Source: Selenomonadales bacterium | GTDB lineage: Bacteria; Bacillota; Negativicutes; Sporomusales; UBA7701 | Direction: 5' to 3' | NCBI GenBank assembly: GCA_018434945.1 | Contig: JAHDOI010000016.1 | Span: 62,001-126,000, forward strand | DNA: 64,000 nt | In this document: positions 57,570 to 64,000 of the stretch, piece after piece | Layout: every line of letters starts with the position of its first letter | Position numbering within the stretch: the first letter of the stretch is position 1 | Position numbers and translations under genes: made by a program | The notes under the pieces: model-generated | What the model was told of the DNA's origin: nothing | Database searches by the model: none | The model's input: only the letters and a program-made list of their open reading frames with translations

Positions 57570-58841
57570 TCAGCGTCCCTCCTGCCCGGCCGCCGGGTTT
57601 TTATAAGGAGTTGTCCGCCACATGAGACCGGAACGGCGGAGGCTGGTCGTAACCGACACGTGGACGGCGGCGGCGGGATAGAGACTCTCGGCATCGGCCT
57701 GGACGAACTTGTCGTATGTGATGAAGTGGGCGCGGAGGAAGCGGCCGAAGCCGAAGACGTCGCTGCCGAGCTTCTGGGTGTGGCTGATGAAGTCGGCGAT
57801 GTCGCGGGTGACGAGCGCGGAAACACGTTCTTCGAGCAGTTTGCGTTTTTCGCCCTTTTCGTAGTTGATGCCGCTCGGGTTTGAAATGAGCTCCGCTTCG
57901 AGGAATACGTCCACCCTGATGGACATCCGGCCGTCGACGAGGGTGGCGTCGATGTCCGGCTTGGCGCCGTTGCGCAGCATCAGGTGGATTATCTTGCCGG
58001 GCTGGAGCGGGTCGTCGACGAGAAAACGGTTGTTGCGGTATCTGTCGCGGAGGATGGCCAGGGTACGCACCTCGGTGGTGTCGAGGACGCCGACCAGCCG
58101 GTCGGCGGCGAAGACGGCGAGACCGGCGACCTCGGCAGGGTTGCCGGTGCCGGAGCGGGGGATGCCGCCGGCGATGTAAGGGTCGGTCCTCGTGCCTGGC
58201 GAACGCGTGCCGGACGGCTGGTCGCGGCCGGTGAGGGGGTTGACGGCCAGATAGGTGGCGCAGGCGGCGCGGCCGGGGTCCTTGAGCCCGAGATAGAGGG
58301 CGTGGACATCGGTGCGCGTTGAATAGTTATTCTCGGTGCTCGACAAAACCATGGATTCGTACCATTTAGACGGGAGATAGTCGACTATGGGGATGTTCTT
58401 GTGGATGAAGTTTTCGGCGGTACCGCCGACTACGAAGACGAAGATGGTGTCGCGGTATTCGCGAAAGCGGGTGAAATGGGCGATGACGTCGCCTATGCCG
58501 GCGCGGGCGAGGTCTTCGCCGATGAGGATGGCTTTGAGGTGGGATGCGTCGGAGTAACGCGACATGGTGGAGGTGAGAAGGTTGCGGGCTTCCGCGACCG
58601 ACGGCGCGACGATGACGGTCGTAACAGCGGGACCGTCGACGGCGGCCGGCGTACCGCCCCCGGAGTAGCCGAGGGCACGGGGGATCTCAATCGTGTAGGT
58701 GAACTTGACTTTGCCGTCTTCGGCCCTGTCGATGCCGAGGGCGGTGATGAAGGCGGTGTCCTCGGTCTCGCGGGCGCCGTGGCAGCCGGCGAGGAGGACG
58801 GCGAGGCAGATGACGACAAGGATGGCAGGCGTTCTAGCCAC
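57570..58841 (-). CDS. gerC: Spore germination lipoprotein GerC
   Basis: 423-residue lipoprotein of a germinant receptor at the inner spore membrane. Lipobox LLAGCHG near residue 20. The GerC-family pattern is seen in AFITALGIDRAEDGKVKFTYTIEIP and in the C-terminal HTQKLGSDVFGFGRFLRAH. Start is GTG 58841 after GGGAGGGAGGA, eight bases before the gerB stop. Last of the three receptor genes. Confidence 0.92.
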   Translation of the reverse strand: MARTPAILVVICLAVLLAGCHGARETEDTAFITALGIDRAEDGKVKFTYTIEIPRALGYSGGGTPAAVDGPAVTTVIVAPSVAEARNLLTSTMSRYSDASHLKAILIGEDLARAGIGDVIAHFTRFREYRDTIFVFVVGGTAENFIHKNIPIVDYLPSKWYESMVLSSTENNYSTRTDVHALYLGLKDPGRAACATYLAVNPLTGRDQPSGTRSPGTRTDPYIAGGIPRSGTGNPAEVAGLAVFAADRLVGVLDTTEVRTLAILRDRYRNNRFLVDDPLQPGKIIHLMLRNGAKPDIDATLVDGRMSIRVDVFLEAELISNPSGINYEKGEKRKLLEERVSALVTRDIADFISHTQKLGSDVFGFGRFLRAHFITYDKFVQADAESLYPAAAVHVSVTTSLRRSGLMWRTTPYKNPAAGQEGR

Positions 58842-59931
58842 GGGCGGTCCTCCCTCCCCCATTTTTCAGGTACAGGGCGGTGAGCAGGACGGCCGGGATG
58901 GCGGCGACGGCGAGCGTCTGGACCCGCCCCTCGACTATCAGGCTGATTTCGACGGCGGTGGTGAGGTCGGGGATGAGCAGGGCGGCGTGGATGGCGACGA
59001 CGACGAGCGGGACGGCGAGGGGGCGGAGCGTCGGCAGGGCGAAAAGACGGGCGAGCAGAAAAGCGGCGAGGTAGAGGTTGACGGCGATCATCGTCATGCC
59101 GGCGAAGACCCAGAAGAGGATGAAGAAGCTTTCGACGCGCTGGATGAAGCGGTTCAGATAGATGAGGCGGGCCAGTTCGAAGAAGGGCAGGACTTTCTCC
59201 TGGCCGACGGCGACGCCGAATACACCGGTATAGACGAACAGCGAGGCCGAGCGGAGGGCGGTGGCCAGCCCGATGCCGGCGAGAGCGGCTTTCTTCATGG
59301 TGGATACGGTCTGGAAGGAGGGGGCGAGGATGGGGATGATAAATGTCCCCAGGAAGACGCCGATCGTTTCGAAGCCGATCCTGGCGACCGGCAGGCCGCT
59401 GCCCAGCCACGGCATGAGGTTGTAGATGTCGAAGCGGTCGTATAGAGCGACGAGGCCGGTAAACCACAGGAATATACCTAAAGGGAAGACAAGGCGGGCG
59501 GCGCGGGCGAGCGGCTCGATACCGGCGAAGACGGCGGCTGCTGCGCCCAGGCCGAACCAGCCGAGGGCGAGGGTGATATCGACGGCCGGCAGGGATGTGA
59601 GGAGGGTGTTCTCGGCGAACTGGCGGAGCTGGAGGATGGCGGTGGTGAAGAAGCAGCCGGCCAGATAAACGGCGACCAGCCGGGCGGCGAAGGTGCCGAG
59701 GAGGGCCTCGACGACAGCGAAGAGATCGCCGGGAACGCGGGCCATGACGTGAAAGATGGCGAACAGCGCGGCCACCAGACTGGAGCCGGTGATGAGGGGC
59801 GTCAGCCAGGCGCCGGTGGCGGCGCGTTCGAGGACGATCGACCAGATGGACAGGAATACGGGGGTGATGCCGATGGCCAAGGCGAGCGCCGTCCCCTCGG
59901 CGATGCCCATAGCGCCGGGTTTATAGCTCAT
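58834..59931 (-). CDS. gerB: Spore germination protein GerB (amino-acid permease-like)
   Basis: 365-residue membrane protein with ten segments, the APC-superfamily subunit that binds germinant. GVFLGTFIIPILAPSF, GIEPLARAARLVFPLGI and IYLNRFIQRVESFFILFWVFAGMTMIAVNLYLAAF are family features. ATG 59931 lies within the end of gerA, so the two are coupled. Germinant is unknown. Confidence 0.9.
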   Translation of the reverse strand: MSYKPGAMGIAEGTALALAIGITPVFLSIWSIVLERAATGAWLTPLITGSSLVAALFAIFHVMARVPGDLFAVVEALLGTFAARLVAVYLAGCFFTTAILQLRQFAENTLLTSLPAVDITLALGWFGLGAAAAVFAGIEPLARAARLVFPLGIFLWFTGLVALYDRFDIYNLMPWLGSGLPVARIGFETIGVFLGTFIIPILAPSFQTVSTMKKAALAGIGLATALRSASLFVYTGVFGVAVGQEKVLPFFELARLIYLNRFIQRVESFFILFWVFAGMTMIAVNLYLAAFLLARLFALPTLRPLAVPLVVVAIHAALLIPDLTTAVEISLIVEGRVQTLAVAAIPAVLLTALYLKNGGGRTARG

Positions 59932-61789
59932 CGCCGGCCCCCCCTCCCCCATCTTCGGGGTCGGTCTGCGACCACTTGCGGCTGACGGTCGGCTGGCGGC
60001 GACGGTCCAGGGGGCTCAGGGCGTCGGGGCGAAATTCCTGTCCGTAGACCGGAGCGCGGACTATTGTGTCGCCGCCGGGTTTGACCATCGGAGCGAGCTG
60101 GGCCATGATGGACACGCCGAAGGATTTCAGCGAGCAGACGACGAGCGCGCCCAAAAATATGAGGCCGGCGACGCCGACGAGGCCGAGCAGGGCGGCGGCG
60201 ACGAGGAAAGCGAATCGCGACTGGCGGATGACCATGCCGACGCGGTAATCGGGGATGGAGAAGGAAGCGAGGGCGGTGACGGCGACGATGACGACGGTGA
60301 CGGGGCTGATGAGGTTGGCGGTGACGACGGCCTGGCCGAGGATGATGCCGCCGACGATGCCGGTGGCTTCGCCGAGAACGCCGGGGACGCGGGAAGAGGC
60401 CTCGCGGACGAACTCCAGCGAGAGTTCCATGACGAGCACCTCGAGGAAGGCAGGGAATGGGATGCGTTCGCGGGCGCCGGCGATGGCGAGCAGGAGGTCG
60501 GTGGGCAGCGCCTCGGGGTGGTAGTAGACGATGGCGATATATAGGGACGGCAGGAGGGCGGCGAGGAGGGCGGCGACGAGGCGGAGGAGACGCATGAATG
60601 TGCCGACCGGCGGTTTGAGGGCGAAGTCCTCGGGGGAGTGGAGGAGGGTGAATAAGGTGGAGGGCACTATGAGGGCGAAGGGGTCGCCGTCGAGGAGGAG
60701 GGCGACGCGGCCTTCGGCGAGGTGGGCGGTGACCCGGTCGGGCTTTTCGGTGGAGAGGATCTGCGGCACAGGGATGCCGGGGTGATCCTCGATGAACTGT
60801 TCGAGCGTACCAGGGGAAATATAGTCGCTGCTGATGGCGGCGAGGCGGCGCTTGACCTCGGCGACGAGCGCGGGGTTGGCGACGGAGGCGAGGTACATGA
60901 CGGCGCAGTCGGCATGGCCGCGGGCGCCGAGGGGGACGATGTCGGCGACGAGGTCGGCGGCGCGAAAGGAGCGTTTGACGAGCGAGATATTGATGCGCAG
61001 CGTGTCGGTGAAGGCGGACTGGTTGCCGCGGATGGTCTGCTCGATGGCGGGGCGGCTGATGGCGCGGTGCTCGTAGCCTTCGGTCTCGATGAGCAGGGCA
61101 CCGGCGGCGCCGTCGACGAACAGGACGGTGTCGCCGACGGTGACGGCGCGGACGACGGCGCGGAAGTCACGGGCTTCGGCGGTGTCGTTGACCGGCAGGT
61201 GACGGGAGACGAGAGCGGCGAAAATGCCGTCGCCGCCGGCGGCTATTTTTTTTGCGCCGAGAAGGGGCAGGAGGATGGAGGAGTTGATGTCTTTCTTGTC
61301 GGCAAGCTCCTTGCTGAAGACGAGGGCGGCGTCGAGCGGAGGGTTCGCCGGGATGACGAACCGCCGGACGACGATTCTGTCGTTGGCGGGGAACCGGAAG
61401 AGCTTCGCTACGGTGCGGAGGTTCTCCTCAAGGCTGGCGCTGATGTTGGCGTCTTCCCGCCTGGTGGCGCCGGCGTAGGCGAGGAGGAGCGGCGAGAGTT
61501 CGGCCTGCCGTTTCTCCAGGGCTTCGGCCTGCGCCTGAAGGGCCTTGATGGCGTCGGGACCGGGTTTTGCCGCAAGCGCCGTTCTGGCTTCGTTCATAAA
61601 GCGCTGCAGACGGCGGGCGTGGCGGAGCAGGGCGCCGAGTTCGCCGGCCCGGCGGATGAGGACGGGCGGCGGGGCGGTCCCCCCCACCTCCTGCCCTTCT
61701 TCGAGGACGAAGGGCGGCGGAGAGGACGGAGGGCGGTATATGAGCAGTTTTTTCAGCGCCGCCAGGGCGGCGGTAAGCGGATTCGACAT
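59921..61789 (-). CDS. gerA: Spore germination protein GerA
   Basis: 622-residue receptor subunit with a large cytoplasmic N-terminal domain and four or five C-terminal membrane segments. Family marks: VVRAVTVGDTVLFVDG, SFRAADLVADIVPLGARGHADCAVMYL, PGIPVPQILSTEKPDRVTAHLAEGRVALLLDG, FALKPPVGTFMRLLRL and EASSRVPGVLGEATGIVGGIILGQAVV. First gene of gerA-gerB-gerC. A perfect inverted repeat ATTCCCC-ggcggc-GGGGAAT lies in its leader at about 61828-61847. Promoter not identified. Confidence 0.93.
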   Translation of the reverse strand: MSNPLTAALAALKKLLIYRPPSSPPPFVLEEGQEVGGTAPPPVLIRRAGELGALLRHARRLQRFMNEARTALAAKPGPDAIKALQAQAEALEKRQAELSPLLLAYAGATRREDANISASLEENLRTVAKLFRFPANDRIVVRRFVIPANPPLDAALVFSKELADKKDINSSILLPLLGAKKIAAGGDGIFAALVSRHLPVNDTAEARDFRAVVRAVTVGDTVLFVDGAAGALLIETEGYEHRAISRPAIEQTIRGNQSAFTDTLRINISLVKRSFRAADLVADIVPLGARGHADCAVMYLASVANPALVAEVKRRLAAISSDYISPGTLEQFIEDHPGIPVPQILSTEKPDRVTAHLAEGRVALLLDGDPFALIVPSTLFTLLHSPEDFALKPPVGTFMRLLRLVAALLAALLPSLYIAIVYYHPEALPTDLLLAIAGARERIPFPAFLEVLVMELSLEFVREASSRVPGVLGEATGIVGGIILGQAVVTANLISPVTVVIVAVTALASFSIPDYRVGMVIRQSRFAFLVAAALLGLVGVAGLIFLGALVVCSLKSFGVSIMAQLAPMVKPGGDTIVRAPVYGQEFRPDALSPLDRRRQPTVSRKWSQTDPEDGGGGAGDEL

Positions 61790-61875
61790 TCGTTACCACC
61801 GAAGGTGAATATTTCCTGTCGAAATTATTCCCCGGCGGCGGGGAATATATTTACTGCGTCCCGATTCCGGCGGGC

Positions 61876-61904
61876 GCATAAAAACTTCACCGCGTCCCAT
61901 GCTA
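61876..61904 (+). promoter_or_regulatory. Sigma-G-like promoter
   Basis: GCATA (61876-61880) and CATGCTA (61898-61904), spacing 17, fit the forespore sigma-G consensus (GMATR and CATNMTA) and lie 20 bases before the start codon. Confidence 0.55.
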
Positions 61905-61924
61905 GTGTCAACGGAGGGATCAAT

Positions 61925-62299
61925 ATGGCGGAAAACAGCGGAAAGCAGGGCGCCCAGGCACAGCAGGGAAAAGGCGGACAGGTGAAAGGCCAGCAGGGCG
62001 ACGGCCCGCAGGCCGGCGACCGCCAGGGGGCCGGGGTGCCGCTCAGCGCCGGCGAGCAGCAGAGGGCGCAGCAGCTGGAGGAGCAGATACGGGCCATCGA
62101 GCAAAAACTTGAGGGGATGTCGAACAGCGAGCTGCAAGATATCGCCACGAAGCTGGAGGCGGTGGAGCGGGCGGCGCTGCTGGAGAAGATCGACAACGAG
62201 CTGCACACGCTCAAGGAGACGATCGTCAAGCCGGGCGACGCGGCGTCGACGGCCTCGGCCGGGGCGGCGGCGGCGGCGGCGGTGGTGGTGAACGAGTGA
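61925..62299 (+). CDS. Gln-rich small protein, probable forespore product
   Basis: 124 residues, no known family. The N-terminal third is a Gln/Gly-rich low-complexity segment (KQGAQAQQGKGGQVKGQQGDG), followed by a coiled coil (EQQRAQQLEEQIRAIEQKLEGM... to about 105) and an Ala/Val-rich tail. GGAGGG precedes the ATG. The promoter looks like sigma-G and the gene is divergent from gerABC. Gln-rich composition recalls gamma-type small acid-soluble spore proteins, but no homology is claimed. Confidence 0.65.
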   Translation: MAENSGKQGAQAQQGKGGQVKGQQGDGPQAGDRQGAGVPLSAGEQQRAQQLEEQIRAIEQKLEGMSNSELQDIATKLEAVERAALLEKIDNELHTLKETIVKPGDAASTASAGAAAAAAVVVNE

Positions 62300-62302
62300 A
62301 CG

Positions 62303-62336
62303 CAAAAAAGCAACGGCGAAATGCCGTTGCTTTTGT
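62303..62336 (+). terminator. Terminator after the Gln-rich gene
   Basis: AAAAAAGCAACGGC pairs with GCCGTTGCTTTT around GAAAT; it can act in both directions between the convergent genes. Confidence 0.85.
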
Positions 62337-62351
62337 CTGCGCGCATCTGCT

Positions 62352-63707
62352 TCAACAATGGAAAACGCCTGCGACGTTCGCAATGCCTTCCAAGCCGGAC
62401 GCGGCTGTGCGCAGCGCGTCCACCGTTTCCGGCGCGCAGACGACACCGGCGAGGGCACGGAATTTTTCCTCCGTCTCAGCATAGGCGACCGGGTTCTGCG
62501 GGTCGCCCTTGGGGTAGCCGACGTATTGCTGGAAGCGTTCGCCGTCGGCCATGGTAACGATGACGAGGGTCGACCATTTTTCGGGATTGCGCTTGTACTG
62601 TTCGTCGAGCTCGGGGTCGACTTCGACGGCGACAGAGCCCATCAGGCGCCTTAGTTCGCCGTCGCCGGCCCTGTCGGCGGCGAATTCCTCGACGCCGACG
62701 CGGCCGAAGCGCAAGGCGGCGGCGACGCAGTACTGGAGGCTGAATTTGCTGCCGTAGGCGTTCTGGGGGGCGGGATTGTCGACGAGGTTAGCGGCGACGG
62801 AATTTGTGCGGACGACGATCGAGCGGAGGCGGCCGGCGTCGAAGCCGGGGGCGCGGAGCAGGAGCTGGGCGGCGTTGATGGCCGGGTGGCAATGTTTGCA
62901 GGCCGCGTAGGGCTTGAAGGAGTTTTCGTTTATCTTGTAAGTGCCGCCGCCTAATCCGGCGGTGAGTTTTTCGGGCCGGGGCGACGGGGAGACGGCGCGA
63001 CAGAAGCCTTTTTCCCCTTCGAGGATGGCGGTGGCGCCGGTGAAGCCCTCGCGGGCGAGGACGGCCGCGAGGATGCCGTTCAAGGCCGCCTTGCCGGCGT
63101 GGAGGGTTTTGCTCATCGCGCCTTCGCGGAGGAATTCCCACAGGCCGGCGGCCTGGCTCCCGGCCGAGCCGAAGCAGTGGGCGGTCCGCCCGGCGTCCAG
63201 GCCGAGAAGGCTGGCGGCGGCGGCGGCGGCCCCGAATGTGCCGGCGGTGCCGGTGGTGTGCCAGTAGAAGTAGGATTCGGGGTTGACCGCCTCCCCCACC
63301 CTGGCGCCGACTTCGTAGCCGGCGACGACGGCGGTGATTAAATCGGGGCCGGAGGCGCCGGTCTGTTCGGCGACCGCCAGGGCGGCGGGGACGACAACGG
63401 TGCCGAGATGGATGATGGAGGCGTTGTGGAGGTCATCCATGTCGAGAGCGTGGGAGCTGGCGCCGTTGGCCAACGCGGCCTGGAGGGCGGTGGTGCGGAA
63501 GGGGGCGGCGCCGAAGACGGTGGCCTCCTCCCTGCCGCCCTGGGCGGCGACGAGCCGCCTGATTATCTGTCCAGGCGGCTCAGCCGAGCCGCGGATGCAG
63601 CAGGCGAGCCAGTCGAGGATGCATTGCCGGGCCATGAGGCGGGTGGCGGGCGCGAGGTGCTCGTACTTGAGGCCGGCTGTGAAGGCGGCCAGTGCCCTGG
63701 TGGGCAT
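62352..63707 (-). CDS. MmgE/PrpD-family protein
   Basis: 451-residue cytoplasmic protein of the 2-methylcitrate dehydratase (PrpD) family. HALDMDDLHNASIIHLGTVVVPAALA near 90 and SYFYWHTTGTAGTFGAAAAAASLLGLD are characteristic, with the substrate region KINENSFKPYAACKHCHPAINAA. Many members dehydrate citrate analogues, others are uncharacterised. ATG 63707 is eight bases after AGGAG, nine bases from the GTG that opens the frame. It follows a B12-binding mutase subunit by 11 bases, so a propionate or methylmalonyl context is plausible. Confidence 0.87.
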   Translation of the reverse strand: MPTRALAAFTAGLKYEHLAPATRLMARQCILDWLACCIRGSAEPPGQIIRRLVAAQGGREEATVFGAAPFRTTALQAALANGASSHALDMDDLHNASIIHLGTVVVPAALAVAEQTGASGPDLITAVVAGYEVGARVGEAVNPESYFYWHTTGTAGTFGAAAAAASLLGLDAGRTAHCFGSAGSQAAGLWEFLREGAMSKTLHAGKAALNGILAAVLAREGFTGATAILEGEKGFCRAVSPSPRPEKLTAGLGGGTYKINENSFKPYAACKHCHPAINAAQLLLRAPGFDAGRLRSIVVRTNSVAANLVDNPAPQNAYGSKFSLQYCVAAALRFGRVGVEEFAADRAGDGELRRLMGSVAVEVDPELDEQYKRNPEKWSTLVIVTMADGERFQQYVGYPKGDPQNPVAYAETEEKFRALAGVVCAPETVDALRTAASGLEGIANVAGVFHC

Positions 63708-63718
63708 GTCTGTCACTC

Positions 63719-64000
63719 CTATCGGGCGTTATTCCTGATGAATTCGGCGACAGCGGCCGTGCTGGCGCCCGGGGTGAATATCTCGGCTACGCCGACCGCT
63801 TTGAGGGCGGGGATGTCGGCTTCGGGGATGACCCCGCCGCCAATGACGAGGATGCCGCCGAGACCCTTTTTCCTGAGCAGCTCGACCACCCTGGGGAAGA
63901 GGTAGGTGTGGGCGCCGGACAACAGGCTGAGGGCTACGACGTCGACGTCTTCCTGGAGGGCGGTTTCGACGATCTGCTCGGGGGTCTGCCTGAGGCCGGT
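63719..64000 (-). CDS. Methylmalonyl-CoA mutase-type B12-binding protein (5' end cut by window)
   Basis: C-terminal 93 residues of a cobalamin-binding domain. [37 protein letters not shown] and [10 protein letters not shown] follow the B12-domain pattern of methylmalonyl-CoA mutase and related acyl-CoA mutases. The start and the cobalamin His motif (DxHxxG) lie outside the window, so a stand-alone small subunit or fused enzyme cannot be told apart. Confidence 0.85.
   Translation of the reverse strand, partial: TGLRQTPEQIVETALQEDVDVVALSLLSGAHTYLFPRVVELLRKKGLGGILVIGGGVIPEADIPALKAVGVAEIFTPGASTAAVAEFIRNNAR

Noticed and set aside
61828-61847. ATTCCCC-ggcggc-GGGGAAT inverted repeat before gerA as a terminator
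   Set aside because: It has no T tract. It may be an operator, but nothing identifies the regulator, so it is only noted in the gerA entry.
1-64000. tRNA, rRNA genes or known riboswitches
   Set aside because: I looked for tRNA-like TTCGANTC arms, rRNA and common riboswitch cores by eye and found none that I could support.

Overview
The window comes from a GC-rich, endospore-forming Firmicute. It carries spoVD, a gerA/gerB/gerC germinant-receptor operon and a meso-diaminopimelate-type MurE (DNPR motif). The GC content, a B12-dependent acyl-CoA mutase module and Feo iron uptake would suit the Negativicutes (Sporomusaceae), but nothing here proves that family. The ends cut two genes: murC on the left and a methylmalonyl-CoA mutase B12-domain protein on the right.

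Layout. 1-12.9 kb: division and cell-wall (dcw) cluster on the minus strand (mraZ-rsmH-ftsL-spoVD-murE-murF-mraY-murD-ftsW-murG-murC), with a 10-bp-periodic MraZ operator before mraZ. 13.5-19 kb: secreted HExxH protein, tandem MORN-repeat proteins, polysaccharide deacetylase, YbaK-like deacylase and a divergent Lgt. 19.6-24.9 kb: DUF1858 protein, antibiotic-resistance-type ABC-F with a structured leader, feoB-feoA, thioredoxin, CoA-binding protein. 24.9-28.4 kb: OppA lipoprotein divergent from a serine hydrolase and an NlpC/P60 endopeptidase, probably for wall-peptide salvage. 28.4-35 kb: gluQ, two MFS and one DMT exporter, GNAT, 6-phosphofructokinase. 35.2-42.9 kb: sugar operon joining a chitobiose-type PTS set (IIA, IIB, IIC, GH4, ChbG, HPr) to peptidoglycan recycling genes (NamZ, MurQ, BadF-type kinase). 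43-45.1 kb: DD-carboxypeptidase, second deacetylase, small Tyr/Pro/Cys protein.

45.3-57.2 kb is the accessory core. A split YeeE/YedE transporter has an in-frame UGA exactly where the family has its conserved Cys, followed by a bacterial SECIS-like hairpin, so it is a probable selenoprotein. A radical SAM/SPASM enzyme follows. Next is a peptide-export locus: two divergently transcribed precursors each with two tandem NHLP leader domains, a third precursor with a Nif11-type leader, and an NHLM exporter (HlyD, C39-peptidase ABC, second ABC, extra membrane-fusion protein). None of the three cores has a Cys, which argues against ordinary lanthipeptide or thiazole chemistry and suggests secreted amphipathic bacteriocin-like peptides. 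57.4-62.3 kb: gerABC plus a small membrane gene and a divergent Gln-rich gene with a sigma-G-like promoter. The right edge has MmgE/PrpD and the B12 protein.

Across the window run thirteen copies (one truncated) of an undescribed-looking modular palindrome of about 115-175 bp. Twelve follow a gene's stop codon within about 50 bases, or contain it; the truncated one lies next to another copy. The ends are conserved, the central hairpin comes in four exchangeable types, and the outermost arms differ between copies yet stay complementary within each copy.
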